A DNA stretch of 64,000 bases from Bacteroidota bacterium (GCA_036522515.1 DATDFQ010000041.1:1-64000); one strand, 5' to 3'; shown: positions 51,809 through 61,099, counted from the first letter of the stretch. The notes: generated by a model from the letters alone, not told the origin. Made by a program: numbers and translations.

Positions 51809-51836
51809 GAGATCCTTCGCTTCGCTCAGGATGACA
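51809..51836. repeat. Dispersed repeat, family R1, half copy
   Basis: GAGATCCTTCGCTTCGCTCA-GGATGACA. Read on the minus strand, TGTCATCCTGA supplies the last codons and the TGA stop of the glycerophosphodiesterase gene. Confidence 0.85.
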
Positions 51837-52581
51837 TTCGTCGAAGAGTCGCCGGCGAATCGGTAAAGATCGCGTCCACGCCGAAGCGGCGGGACCGGTT
51901 CCACCGTCTCGCAGAATTTACGACGTACTCCCCGACGAAGAGGTTCCTCTCATGCGCCTCCGCCACGATTCCCTTCCGGAGCGAAGTTCCGTTCATGATC
52001 AGGTAGCGCGCTCCGAGCGACCGCGTGAACAGCACGGGCCGCTTCACGAGATGACGCAAGGGGTGATAGAGAAGCCCGGTGGCGATCCGGGGCCGGGCAA
52101 GTGAGGCGTTTCTGACGACGCGGTGGGAAAAGGAGCTGATCAACACCCGCTCCTGCGCCCGGTGCTCGCGGACGATCCGGCAGCAGCGGTCGACGACCTC
52201 CGCCATAGGGACCCGCGCGTCGACTTTGATTTCGATATTCACCCCGCAGCGCCCCGCGGTCAATTCGAGGAGTTCGTCGAGCACGGGAATCCGCTCCGGG
52301 GCAAATCTTCTGTGGAACCATCGCCCCGCGCTCAACAGCCGGAGCTCGCGAAGAGTGTGCCGGGCCACGAGCCCCCTGCCGTCGGTGGTGCGCCGGAGGC
52401 CGGCGTCGTGGATCACCACAATCTTGCCGTCGCCGGTCATCCGGACGTCGCATTCCACGGCGTCGGCGCCGTCGTCGAGCGCTTGTTGAAACGATGCGAG
52501 TGTGTTTTCCGGGGCGAGGGAGGGGGAACCGCGGTGGCCGACTATCAGGGGAAGCCGGTCAGGTTCGGACCACGAGAACAT
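51826..52581 (-). CDS. Glycerophosphodiester phosphodiesterase family
   Basis: A 251-residue GDPD-family TIM barrel, hydrolysing glycerophosphodiesters to glycerol 3-phosphate and an alcohol. Signatures are VGHRGSPSLAPENTLASFQQAL, AVECDVRMTGDGKIVVIHDAGLRRTTDGRG, NIEIKV and, at the end, DAIFTDSPATL. No signal peptide is visible, so it is probably cytoplasmic. The ATG overlaps the adk stop (TGATG). Its C-terminus (Met-Ser-Ser-stop) is encoded within an R1 repeat, so the original end may have been lost or replaced. Confidence 0.92.
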   Translation of the reverse strand: MFSWSEPDRLPLIVGHRGSPSLAPENTLASFQQALDDGADAVECDVRMTGDGKIVVIHDAGLRRTTDGRGLVARHTLRELRLLSAGRWFHRRFAPERIPVLDELLELTAGRCGVNIEIKVDARVPMAEVVDRCCRIVREHRAQERVLISSFSHRVVRNASLARPRIATGLLYHPLRHLVKRPVLFTRSLGARYLIMNGTSLRKGIVAEAHERNLFVGEYVVNSARRWNRSRRFGVDAIFTDSPATLRRMSS

Positions 52582-53228
52582 CAGCGATGGTTGAGCAGCG
52601 CGAGGATGGCGGCCTTGACCTCTTCGATGCTCCCTTTCGCGGAGACATTCTGAAGGAGTCCCACTGAAGCATAGAAATCCTTCACCGGCGCCGTCGACTC
52701 GGCATAGACGCGGAGGCGCTTCAAGACCGTCTCGGGCTTGTCGTCCTCCCGTTGAATTAGCTCGCCCCCGCAGTTCTGGCATTTTTTCCTCGTGCCGGAA
52801 CGGTTCGCCGCGATATTATAAATGCGCCCGCACGTCTTGCACATCAGCCGCCTCCCGAGCCTGCGCACGACTTCCTGTTCGTCGACCTCCATGTTGATTA
52901 CCCGGTCGATGGAGACGTTCAGATCGTCCAGAAGACCCTTCAGGGCGATGGCCTGCGGCACGGTGCGCGGAAACCCGTCAAGGATAAACCCCGCCGCGGA
53001 GCGTTCCATCCCCAGCACGTCGCGGATGATGCCGATCATGATATCGTCCGGAACGAGGCGTCCGGAATCGATCAGCGTCTTGGCCTTCACCCCCAGCTCC
53101 GTTTCCGCGGCGACCGCTTCCCGGAGGATGTCGCCCGTGGAAATATGGGGGAGATTCAGCTCCTGCGAGAGGAGCTTGGCCTGAGTCCCCTTTCCGACGC
53201 CGGGAGGTCCCAATAATATGATTCTCAT
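52581..53228 (-). CDS. adk: Adenylate kinase, zinc-type LID
   Basis: A 215-residue adenylate kinase (ATP + AMP to 2 ADP). The P-loop is LLGPPGVGKGTQAKLL at residues 5-20, the AMP site HISTGDILREAV, and GFPRTVPQA the NMP region. The LID carries four cysteines (CKTCGRIY and KKCQNCGG), so it should bind zinc, as in Gram-positive enzymes. ATG 53228 overlaps the aminopeptidase stop by 4 bases; the longer open frame runs into that gene and is a shadow. It is the third gene of a coupled unit with rlmN and the M1 peptidase. Confidence 0.95.
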   Translation of the reverse strand: MRIILLGPPGVGKGTQAKLLSQELNLPHISTGDILREAVAAETELGVKAKTLIDSGRLVPDDIMIGIIRDVLGMERSAAGFILDGFPRTVPQAIALKGLLDDLNVSIDRVINMEVDEQEVVRRLGRRLMCKTCGRIYNIAANRSGTRKKCQNCGGELIQREDDKPETVLKRLRVYAESTAPVKDFYASVGLLQNVSAKGSIEEVKAAILALLNHR

Positions 53229-55681
53229 TTCGAATCCTTCCCGGAATCTTTTTTGAGAAGCTGTTCGATCCTCGCCGCGGCATCGCGGGCTTCTTTCGCG
53301 ACGCGTCCATCCGCCTCCGCCGCGGCCCTCTGCCGGAGCGGCTCGACCGCCCTGGCGTCGCCGGCCGCCGAGAGCGCCGCGATCACCGCGCGCCGCGCAT
53401 GGAAACTCGGGTCGCCCAGCAGGCCGATCAGATAGTCCACCACACCGGATCGTTTTTTCCACCCGCTCGCCAGCGCGCCGATCGCCGGTATGCGCACCGC
53501 CCGGTCGACGCCGTACCGGGTGTATGATTTGACGATCTGGAACGCGCTATCATCGCCCGCTTCCGACAACACCTGAAGAGCGGCGATCCGGATCACCTCG
53601 TTCCGTGAGGGCCGTTTCAACGCCGCTTCGCAGTAGCTGTTGCGGTGGAACGAATCGACTTTCGCGAGCGACCGGAGGGCGGACGCCGCGACATCGTAAC
53701 TTGAATCGCGTTCGAAGGCGTGGCGCAGCATGCTCTCTACTTTTTCCCCCTTCCACCGGCCGAGGGAGGTCACGCTCGCGTTCCTCACCTTCGAGTCGAG
53801 GTCGCCGTACGCGGCGATCAGGGTATCCGACACGTCGACGGCTTTCTCGTCTCCGATCGCCCAGGCCGCCTCGCGCCGGACTTCCGAAAACCGGTCGTCG
53901 AGCATCGCACGGCTGAGCGCCTTCAGGACCACCCCGGAGTCGACATACCCCTGCAGCTCGTCGACCGCGAGAAAGCGGTCCACACCGTCTTCCGCATGGC
54001 GGAGCTGATAGATCCACTCCTCAAGCGATTTCCGCTCGATCGCTTTTTTCAGGATCCGGCTCCCCTTATCGAAGATCACGAGCTGCGGCTGCTGGTACGC
54101 CGGAAAGGAGAACGTCTCCTCCTGTTTTGATATCGTGATGCGGTACGTCACCGGCTCGTCATGCACCCAGACCTGGACTTCGACAGGGGTGGTAAAGAGG
54201 CCGGTAAGCGAATCGATGCGCTGAATTTGCCTCGCCGTCATCCGGAGGCTCCGCGACTCCTGATCCCACTTCGATGTGATGTCGAACATGGGATACCCCG
54301 CCTTGTAGAGCCACTCGTCAAAAAACCAGTGAAGGTTCGCGCCGGTCGCTTCCTGGATCGCCACCTTGAAATCGTTTGTCTCGACGTTCCGGAACGCAAA
54401 CTTGTTCGCGTAATGGCGGATCGAGCTCCAGAACGGCTCCTCGCCGAGAATGAAACGGAGCATGTTCAGGACAACCGCCCCTTTGCCGTAGATGTGGGAC
54501 TCGAAGAGCTCCATCGGGGCGACATATTTGTTGAGGACCGTCGGCCTCCGGGTCGCGTGGTCGTCCAGATTCCGGAGGATCGCCTGGTTGTCCAGGATCT
54601 CCTTCGCCGCGCGGTCCTTTCCCAGGTCATATTCCGTGAAGGCGTTTTGAAAATAGGTGGCGAACCCTTCGTTCAGCCAGGCGTGCGACCAATCGCGGCA
54701 GGTGAGCAGATCGCCCCACCACATGTGGGCGAGCTCGTGCGCCACCAGCCCGTCGCTCGAGTAGTCGAGGTGCGCGCGGGCGTCGTGGATCGTGGCATCC
54801 GACAACGTGACCGCGCTGACGTTCTCCTCGCCGCCGTAGATGAAATCCTCGACGGCGGTCTGGGCGAACTTTTCCCAGGGGTAGGGAACCCCCGTTTTCG
54901 CGGAAAAGAACTCGATCATCTTCGGCGTCTTTCCGAACGAGCGCATCGCGTCCGGCTCCTGTTCCTTCGTGACGTAACTGCTGATCGGCACGGTCCCCCA
55001 CGAATCTTTCACCTCGACGTATTCGCCCGCGACAAGCGAAATCAGATAGGAAACGTGCGGCTTCCCCTCCAGCCAGTGGAACGTGGCGGTGTGGCTCTTC
55101 CGGTCGCGGCGCACGTCGAGCAGGCGGCCGTTGCTGATGGCGGTGAACCGGTCGTTGACGGTGACGATCATCTCGCTGGTCGAGAAATCGTTGGGATAAT
55201 CGTAGCAGGGGAACCAGAAGTGATTGTCCTCCGCCTCGCCCTGCGACCAGACCTGCCATTTCTTGTCCGGATAGCCGCTGTCGGGCCCCACAAAGTAGAG
55301 CCCCTTCCGGGGCGAAGCGACGGAGTACGAGACAACGAACGCCAGCGTGTCCGCGGGGCCGTACGGCTTCTTCAGATCGACGATCAGCCCTTCGCCCTCG
55401 AGGCGGTAGTCGCACGATTCACGGCCGAGCTTCACTCCCGAGACTTTCATCTCGGCGGCGTCCAGACGGAGTTCGTCGAACAGCGGCCGGAGCGGAACGA
55501 GTCGGATGGCGACCTCGCCGGCGCATGTCTTTGCTTGTTCGTCGACGGTGATGTTCAGCTTGTAATGAAGGACATGGTATGTGCGGTCGCGCTCGGGATG
55601 GAAAACGGGCTGGACGTTTTCCTGCGCCCGCGCGAGCGGGAGGACAAACAGGAAAAGCAGGGGGATGGCGCGCGAGGTCAT
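53225..55681 (-). CDS. M1 family aminopeptidase with HEAT-like tail
   Basis: An 818-residue zinc aminopeptidase. A signal peptide (AIPLLFLFVLPLARAQ) opens it, so it is periplasmic or exported. The M1 catalytic motif is HELAH plus a downstream glutamate in VAHELAHMWWGDLLTCRDWSHAWLNEGFATYF (read in parts; around residue 314). The exopeptidase motif GAMEN reads GGEEN here. The last 280 residues are HEAT-like helical repeats (FSEVRREAAWAIGDEKAVDV, ARRAVIAALSAAGDARAVEP). ATG 55681 overlaps the rlmN stop by 4 bases; a longer frame into rlmN is not credible. Confidence 0.9.
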   Translation of the reverse strand: MTSRAIPLLFLFVLPLARAQENVQPVFHPERDRTYHVLHYKLNITVDEQAKTCAGEVAIRLVPLRPLFDELRLDAAEMKVSGVKLGRESCDYRLEGEGLIVDLKKPYGPADTLAFVVSYSVASPRKGLYFVGPDSGYPDKKWQVWSQGEAEDNHFWFPCYDYPNDFSTSEMIVTVNDRFTAISNGRLLDVRRDRKSHTATFHWLEGKPHVSYLISLVAGEYVEVKDSWGTVPISSYVTKEQEPDAMRSFGKTPKMIEFFSAKTGVPYPWEKFAQTAVEDFIYGGEENVSAVTLSDATIHDARAHLDYSSDGLVAHELAHMWWGDLLTCRDWSHAWLNEGFATYFQNAFTEYDLGKDRAAKEILDNQAILRNLDDHATRRPTVLNKYVAPMELFESHIYGKGAVVLNMLRFILGEEPFWSSIRHYANKFAFRNVETNDFKVAIQEATGANLHWFFDEWLYKAGYPMFDITSKWDQESRSLRMTARQIQRIDSLTGLFTTPVEVQVWVHDEPVTYRITISKQEETFSFPAYQQPQLVIFDKGSRILKKAIERKSLEEWIYQLRHAEDGVDRFLAVDELQGYVDSGVVLKALSRAMLDDRFSEVRREAAWAIGDEKAVDVSDTLIAAYGDLDSKVRNASVTSLGRWKGEKVESMLRHAFERDSSYDVAASALRSLAKVDSFHRNSYCEAALKRPSRNEVIRIAALQVLSEAGDDSAFQIVKSYTRYGVDRAVRIPAIGALASGWKKRSGVVDYLIGLLGDPSFHARRAVIAALSAAGDARAVEPLRQRAAAEADGRVAKEARDAAARIEQLLKKDSGKDSK

Positions 55682-56823
55682 GCGGGTTTGAGCGCGGGCC
55701 GTGCCCGGTGAGCCGCCCCGCGTCCGGTCCTGCCGCGGGCCTCGAGTTTCACCGCAAGTTGCCCGCAGGCGGCATCGATGTCTTCCCCGGCGCTGCTCCG
55801 GACAAAGACTGTGATGTGGGCGTCCCTCAGGCGCCGGACGAACCGCTCGATTCTTGCGGGAGGCGTGGGATGGAGCGTCGCGGCCAGTCCGGTGGGGTTC
55901 GTAAACATGATGTCGTGGAACGGAATGATATTGAGTTTGCACGGCAGGCGCTTCGACAGCTTGATCAGCCTCTCGATATCCTCTTCCCGGTCGTTCCAGC
56001 CGTCGAAGAGGATATATTCGAACGTGATGCGCTGCTTGACGCGGCGGTAGTAATACGCCGCGGCATCGAGCAGTTCATCGAGTCCGAATTTCGAATTCAC
56101 CGGCATTAATTCCGTGCGCGCCGCGTCGTCGAGCGTATGGAGGGAAATGGCAAGCTTGACCTTCCGTCCCTCGTCGGCCATCTGACGGATCTTCGGGACC
56201 CAGCCCGCCGTGGAAACCGTGATCCTCTTCGCGGCGATCTTGAGCCCGGTTGTGATGATGTCGATCGAATTCATCACGTGGTCGTAGTTCATGAGGGGCT
56301 CGCCCATTCCCATATAGACAAGATTCGTGATGCGCGTCTCCGAATGCTTCCGCGCCTGGAGCACCTGGTCGACAATCTCCCCGGCCGAGAGGTTGCGGTG
56401 AAACCCCATCGTCGCCGTCGCACAGAACGCGCAATCGAGGGGACAGCCTACCTGCGTCGAGACGCAGAGAGTCAATCGCTTCTGTTCCTCTTCTCCGGTC
56501 GCCTCACGGCCCCGGAAGGCGGTTCGCGGCGGGATCAGCACGCTTTCGATTTTCTTCCCGTCCGCCAGCCCGAACAAGAACTTTGTCGTGCCGTCGGCTC
56601 CCGACTTCTGCTCTTCGACCAGCTCGAGCGAGTCGATCGACGCCAGTCCGGCCAGCTTCTCCCGGAGGGTCCCGGAGAGCGGGGTCATTTCGTGGAAGGA
56701 GGCCGCCGCCTTGGTGTAGATCCAGTCGAAGAGCTGCTTCCCGCGATACCGCTGCTCGCCGACGGAGAGTGCGAACTCCTCCAGCTCCGAAAGCGTAAGG
56801 CCCTTGAGATTTGTCTTGGTCAT
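55678..56823 (-). CDS. rlmN: 23S rRNA (adenine2503-C2)-methyltransferase
   Basis: A 381-residue radical-SAM methyltransferase acting on A2503 of 23S rRNA and A37 of some tRNAs. The radical-SAM cluster motif is CPLDCAFCATA near residue 126; GMGEPLMNYD and ITVSTAGWVPKI are typical, the methyl-carrying cysteine is expected in DIDAACGQL near the C-terminus. The N-terminal helical accessory domain (LSELEEFALSVGEQRYRGKQLFDWIY) is present. It begins the coupled unit rlmN - M1 aminopeptidase - adk - glycerophosphodiesterase. An R1 repeat lies upstream. Confidence 0.95.
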   Translation of the reverse strand: MTKTNLKGLTLSELEEFALSVGEQRYRGKQLFDWIYTKAAASFHEMTPLSGTLREKLAGLASIDSLELVEEQKSGADGTTKFLFGLADGKKIESVLIPPRTAFRGREATGEEEQKRLTLCVSTQVGCPLDCAFCATATMGFHRNLSAGEIVDQVLQARKHSETRITNLVYMGMGEPLMNYDHVMNSIDIITTGLKIAAKRITVSTAGWVPKIRQMADEGRKVKLAISLHTLDDAARTELMPVNSKFGLDELLDAAAYYYRRVKQRITFEYILFDGWNDREEDIERLIKLSKRLPCKLNIIPFHDIMFTNPTGLAATLHPTPPARIERFVRRLRDAHITVFVRSSAGEDIDAACGQLAVKLEARGRTGRGAAHRARPALKPA

Positions 56824-56844
56824 TGAAGGTCAGCCCGCGGTAAT

Positions 56845-56920
56845 TGTCATTCTGAGGAGCGAAGCGACGAAGAATCTTCCTTATCGAAACCTGAGATCCT
56901 TCGCTTCGCTCAGGATGACA
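56845..56920. repeat. Dispersed inverted repeat, family R1
   Basis: R1 copy (TGTCATTCTGAGGAGCGAAG ... CGCTTCGCTCAGGATGACA) between rlmN and the DUF167 gene. The left arm carries ATT in place of ATC, as in the copy at 62919. Confidence 0.9.
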
Positions 56921-56929
56921 GCCGGGGGC

Positions 56930-57148
56930 TCAGGTGATCTCGACGAGTTTTTGGCGTCCGGAGGCTCCCTTGAGGATGACGATCCTGGACTTGGCTTTGC
57001 GGAAATACGCCGCGAGAAGCTCGATCACCCCGGCGTTTGCTTTTCCGTCGACAGGAGGAGCGGTCACGCTGACGAGATACGTCTTCTCGTCAAGTTTTGT
57101 TACTTCGTTTTTCCGGGCGTTGGGCTTGACGCGGACGCTGATTTTCAT
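56930..57148 (-). CDS. DUF167 (YggU) family protein
   Basis: A 72-residue protein of the DUF167/YggU family: ISVRVKPNARKNEVTKLDEK, VTAPPVDGKANAGVIELLA and SRIVILKGASGRQKLVEI cover nearly the whole length, and the GKAN and G(A/S)SGRQK phrases are diagnostic. The function is unknown. It is 18 bases downstream of the M16 peptidase gene and probably cotranscribed. Confidence 0.92.
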   Translation of the reverse strand: MKISVRVKPNARKNEVTKLDEKTYLVSVTAPPVDGKANAGVIELLAAYFRKAKSRIVILKGASGRQKLVEIT

Positions 57149-57166
57149 TCACGGTCGCGTCCCGGC

Positions 57167-58693
57167 TTACCGCTCGAACAGGTCCTTCGCGCTGACCACT
57201 TTCGACTTCGCCTTATTCACCGAAAGCGGAAACACTTCGATCAATTTGTCCTGATCGAGGATATTCTGCGATACGGGTGAGGCGTACTTGATCGGAGAGG
57301 GAGTGTTGTTCGCCAGGGCGGAGTAAAACTCCTGGCCCTTTCCTTCGTCGACGACGACGGCGATCTTGATGTTATCGGGATTCAGGTATTTCTTGATCGC
57401 CGCGTTCACCTCTTCGACGGTGAGTGTGCCCAGCTCGCGCTCGATCCGGTCGATATAATAATCGGAGCCGTAGAATTCGGAGTCCATCAGATATCCGAGC
57501 CGACGGCTCATCGTCGAGGACCAGAGCTTCGAGTAGTTGACCACGAACTTCCGGGTCTGTTCGAAGTTCTCCTTTGAAATCCCCTTCTCGACGAAATTCT
57601 TGAGCTCGAACAGCGCGTCCCGGATCGCGAAGTGGGTGTTCTCCGGCTGCACCGGACGGAGCCAGATGCTGAAATATTGCTGCCGCAGCGGGGTGTTCAA
57701 ATCGGGAAACGGGCTTCCGAGACCGCCCACGAAGCGCTCGACATAGGAATAGTCGCCGTAATTCAGCCCGCGGTCGCCGCGCAACCGGTTCATCAGGACG
57801 CCGTTAAACGTGCGGTGTTCTCCGAAATAGGAATTGGCGACGAGGAGGGCGTAAAAGTCCCTGTCCTTCCGCGTGACGTTTATGGGATATCCCATCGAGA
57901 CGGCGTAGGCGCGGGTCGGCTTCTCGACGACGAGCACCTCCATCCCCTTGATCTCCTCCGGCTTCGTCAGGGCTACCTCGGCCGGTGTTCCCGCCGGGAG
58001 GCTGGAGAAATCTTTCCGAATCTGTTCGACGAGCGAGTTCGGATATCCCCCCGCGAGGCCGACCCAGAGGTTCGCCTGCGTGTAGCTCTTCGCGTAATAG
58101 TTCTTGATGTCATCGAGCGTTATCGACGTGACCCCCTGAACGGTTCCCGCCTCGGGGTTGCCGTATGGGTGATTCTCGAACATCATTGCATTGAGCGCCT
58201 CTTTGCCGAGGCCCTCGTCGTTGGTCGCGCGCAGAGAGTTCTGCAGATAGTTCAGCGCAAGGTCCTTGACCCGCTGGAAATCGGCGGGGTCGAACCGCGG
58301 GTGAAGGAGGAGACCCGAAAACAGCTTGTAGAACCCGTCGAGGTGGTCCCGGTGGACATTGCCGATGAAGGTGGTGATCTCGCGGTCCCGCTGCACACGG
58401 ATGCCGGCGGCCCACGGGTAAAGTTTGTCCACCACCTGCGCGTACGTCAGTTCCGTCGTGCCGCCGTCGCTGATCAGAGAGGAGGTGAGAGCGTTGAGCC
58501 CTTCCTTCCCTTTCGGATCGTTCGCCGAACCGGCGCGCAGAATGATACGGAACGTGATGATCGGAGAGTTCGGGCTCTGAAGCTGCGTGAATTTCAAACC
58601 TGCTTCATCCCGGCCAAAGAGAGTGGACGTGAGGATAGTCGTGATTGCCATCGTAGCGAGCATCAGCGTGAGAAAGATTCGTGCCGGTTTCAT
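57167..58693 (-). CDS. M16 peptidase-like subunit, no catalytic motif
   Basis: A 508-residue M16-fold protein with a signal peptide (LTLMLATMAITTILTSTLFG). The position of the HxxEH zinc motif reads GLNALTSSL, so this is the non-catalytic partner of a two-subunit M16B peptidase; the substrate-binding Arg/Tyr part is in RGDRGLNYGDYSYVERFVGG, as usual. Its start overlaps the stop of the catalytic subunit gene by 4 bases, which supports a heterodimer. The pair is exported and should degrade peptides in the periplasm. Confidence 0.9.
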   Translation of the reverse strand: MKPARIFLTLMLATMAITTILTSTLFGRDEAGLKFTQLQSPNSPIITFRIILRAGSANDPKGKEGLNALTSSLISDGGTTELTYAQVVDKLYPWAAGIRVQRDREITTFIGNVHRDHLDGFYKLFSGLLLHPRFDPADFQRVKDLALNYLQNSLRATNDEGLGKEALNAMMFENHPYGNPEAGTVQGVTSITLDDIKNYYAKSYTQANLWVGLAGGYPNSLVEQIRKDFSSLPAGTPAEVALTKPEEIKGMEVLVVEKPTRAYAVSMGYPINVTRKDRDFYALLVANSYFGEHRTFNGVLMNRLRGDRGLNYGDYSYVERFVGGLGSPFPDLNTPLRQQYFSIWLRPVQPENTHFAIRDALFELKNFVEKGISKENFEQTRKFVVNYSKLWSSTMSRRLGYLMDSEFYGSDYYIDRIERELGTLTVEEVNAAIKKYLNPDNIKIAVVVDEGKGQEFYSALANNTPSPIKYASPVSQNILDQDKLIEVFPLSVNKAKSKVVSAKDLFER

Positions 58694-60048
58694 TGTTTTA
58701 CCTCCTGCGCCTGCTGGGTCATCACCAGCACCGTGCGATTGGGATCGGTGAAATACTTCTTCGCCACCGTCATGATATCTTCCGGGGTCACCGTATCATA
58801 GAGGGCGTAGACCTTGTTGACCGACTCCGGGTTGTTGGTGAGCCAGATGTACTGGCTGATCTCGTTTGCGACATGGTCGGCGTTGTCCAGGCCCATCGCA
58901 AATTCATACTTGATGTGCGACTTGATCGAAGCGAGCCGATCGGCGGAGACGGGTTTCGTCTTGGCATCCTCGATTGCCTTCAGGATCGCGGCCTTGACGG
59001 TCGGGATGTTCTTTGGATCCTTGATCCGGGTGAAAACAGAAAAGAGGCCGGGGTCCCGGTTCGCGTCCATGCCTCCGCTGACAAATTCGGCAAGCTGTTC
59101 TTCCACGACGAGCTTGCGGTACAACTCGGACGTTTCAGAGAAGACCACCTGCGAGAGAACGTCCATTGCCGGCGCGTCGATGACTTCGTCGCTGAACGCG
59201 GGCCCGTGATAGGCCAGCGCCACGATCGGCAGGGTCTTCGACTTCCAGGGCATGTTGATGACTTTCTCGGCCGTCTGCGGAGGTTCGACCGGAACCTCGA
59301 GCTTGTACGTCCCATGCTTCCAGGCTGAGTAGTATTTCTTCGCCAGCTCGATCAGCTTGTCCTGCTGGAAGTCGCCGACCACGACCACCACGCAATTCTC
59401 GGGCCGGTACCACCGGTCGAAGAACGTGAGGCTGTACTGGTACTGGTTCGGCATGTCCTGGATGTCCTTCAGGAATCCCATCGTGGTGTGCTTGTACGTA
59501 TGCGCCTCAAAGGCGGCTTCCCTGATTTTTTCGTCGATCGCCTGGAAGGGGCTCGATGAGTTCTTGTTGTATTCTCCGAGGATTGCGCCCGCCTCGGTCT
59601 TGAAATCTTCCTCGGTGTACTTGAGGTTCATGAAGCGGTCGGACTCCAGGTCCATGATCGTTTCCAGAGAGGCCGAGCTCGCGACGGTGTGATAGAGCGT
59701 CCGGTCGTCGGAAGTGTTGGCGTTGTTATCCGCGCCGATCTCCTTCAGGACGGCGGTAAACTTGTCCTTCGAATACTTCTCGGTTCCGCGGAACATCATG
59801 TGTTCGAAGAAATGGGCGAAGCCGGATTTCCCCGGCTCGGTTTCGTTCCGGGATCCGGTGCGAACCACCGTATAGTAGGCGACGATGCCCGGACTGTCGA
59901 ACGGAATCGAGACGATCTTCAGGCCGTTGTCGAGCGTCACCTGATTGATCTGGTACGGAAAGATTTTGGTATCCTTCGAGTCCCGCGCAATGGCCGCCAG
60001 AGCCGGGACGAGGAAAAGCACGAGGAACCACAACGTACGGGTGAACAT
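58690..60048 (-). CDS. M16 zinc metallopeptidase, catalytic subunit
   Basis: A 452-residue M16B peptidase with a signal peptide (LWFLVLFLVPALAAIA). The inverted zinc motif is HFFEH at residues 79-83, and the third ligand lies in KTEAGAILGEYNKN about 75 residues further. ATG 60048 follows GGAGG by 5 bases; a second in-frame ATG at 60060 lacks a site. The non-catalytic subunit follows with a 4-base overlap, giving a two-subunit processing-peptidase-like enzyme. A possible promoter lies about 100 bases upstream. Confidence 0.93.
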   Translation of the reverse strand: MFTRTLWFLVLFLVPALAAIARDSKDTKIFPYQINQVTLDNGLKIVSIPFDSPGIVAYYTVVRTGSRNETEPGKSGFAHFFEHMMFRGTEKYSKDKFTAVLKEIGADNNANTSDDRTLYHTVASSASLETIMDLESDRFMNLKYTEEDFKTEAGAILGEYNKNSSSPFQAIDEKIREAAFEAHTYKHTTMGFLKDIQDMPNQYQYSLTFFDRWYRPENCVVVVVGDFQQDKLIELAKKYYSAWKHGTYKLEVPVEPPQTAEKVINMPWKSKTLPIVALAYHGPAFSDEVIDAPAMDVLSQVVFSETSELYRKLVVEEQLAEFVSGGMDANRDPGLFSVFTRIKDPKNIPTVKAAILKAIEDAKTKPVSADRLASIKSHIKYEFAMGLDNADHVANEISQYIWLTNNPESVNKVYALYDTVTPEDIMTVAKKYFTDPNRTVLVMTQQAQEVKQ

Positions 60049-60149
60049 AATGTCCTCCATGGACTTTCGATGAAGCGTGAATAGTGGATTTTGGGTGAAA
60101 GCGAGCGGTTCTGACCTGTTGTGCTGCCTGAGGTCGACGCTGTGATTGC

Positions 60150-60180
60150 CGAAGATACGAAAATATGCGGTCAGATGCCA
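60150..60180 (-). promoter_or_regulatory. Weak candidate promoter of the M16 pair
   Basis: On the minus strand: TGGCAT, 17 bases, TATCTTCG. The -7 element differs from TATCTTTG by one base and the spacing fits, but the upstream element is poor. The rest of the gap 60049-60206 shows nothing. Confidence 0.35.
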
Positions 60181-60206
60181 CGCGGGAAGGAAGGCCCTTC
60201 GGTTCC

Positions 60207-61097
60207 CTATTGCAGCTTTTTCCCCGTCAGAAGGAAAAGAGCCTCGTTGTACAATTCCGACGTCTTCCGGATGACCTCTTCCGGGATCATCGGCGCGGGG
60301 GGACGCTTGTCGAAGTGGACCGAGAGAAGATAGTCGCGGACGAACTGCTTGTCGAAACTCTGCTGGGCCATGCCTGGACGGTAGGAGCTTTTCGGCCAGA
60401 ACCTGGAGGAGTCGGGGGTGAGGAGCTCGTCGATCAGAATCAGGGTGCCGTCGATCAATCCGAACTCCATCTTCGTGTCCGCGATGATGATCCCCTTCGG
60501 CTCGGCGATCTCGCAGGCGCGCCTGTACAACCTGAGCGAGGCATCGCGGACCTTTTCCGCGATCTCCCGCCCGACAATCGATGCGGCCTCTTCGAACGTG
60601 ATATTCTCGTCGTGCCCCACCTCGGCCTTCGTCGAGGGGGTGAAGATCGCTTCCGGCAACCTGGACGATTCCACGAGCCCCGCCGGAAGCCGGATTCCGC
60701 AGACGGTGCCCGATTTGCGGTACTCGTTCCAACCCGATCCCGAGAGGTACCCGCGAACGATGCACTCGACCGCAAGGGGCTTCGCCTTCTTGACCACGAC
60801 CGATCTGCCGGAGAGCTCTTCCGCGTATTCACCGCACTCGGGGGGAAATTGCGCGACGTCTGTGAGCACGAGATGGTTCGGCATCATATCGTGCATGGCC
60901 GCGAACCAGTAATTGGATATCTGTGTCAGCACTTTCCCCTTCGAGGGGATCGGCTGGGGGAGGATCACATCGAAGGCGGAGAGACGGTCGCTCGCGACAA
61001 TGAGGAGGTGTTCACCGAGGTCGTAGATGTCCCTCACTTTGCCGCGCCTCAGGAGTTTGAGAGCCGGAAAATTCGTTTCGTAGACCGCGCGGTTCAT
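60207..61097 (-). CDS. purC: SAICAR synthetase (phosphoribosylaminoimidazole-succinocarboxamide synthase)
   Basis: A 296-residue enzyme joining CAIR and aspartate with ATP in purine synthesis. It has the longer, yeast/plant-like form of the family: [30 protein letters not shown] at the N-terminus (read in parts), [25 protein letters not shown], and [10 protein letters not shown] with the conserved acid residues. It starts 2 bases after the stop of the DUF4440 gene, so it is translated from the same transcript as an exported amidohydrolase gene, an unusual partner. Confidence 0.95.
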   Translation of the reverse strand: MNRAVYETNFPALKLLRRGKVRDIYDLGEHLLIVASDRLSAFDVILPQPIPSKGKVLTQISNYWFAAMHDMMPNHLVLTDVAQFPPECGEYAEELSGRSVVVKKAKPLAVECIVRGYLSGSGWNEYRKSGTVCGIRLPAGLVESSRLPEAIFTPSTKAEVGHDENITFEEAASIVGREIAEKVRDASLRLYRRACEIAEPKGIIIADTKMEFGLIDGTLILIDELLTPDSSRFWPKSSYRPGMAQQSFDKQFVRDYLLSVHFDKRPPAPMIPEEVIRKTSELYNEALFLLTGKKLQ

Positions 61098-61099
61098 TC

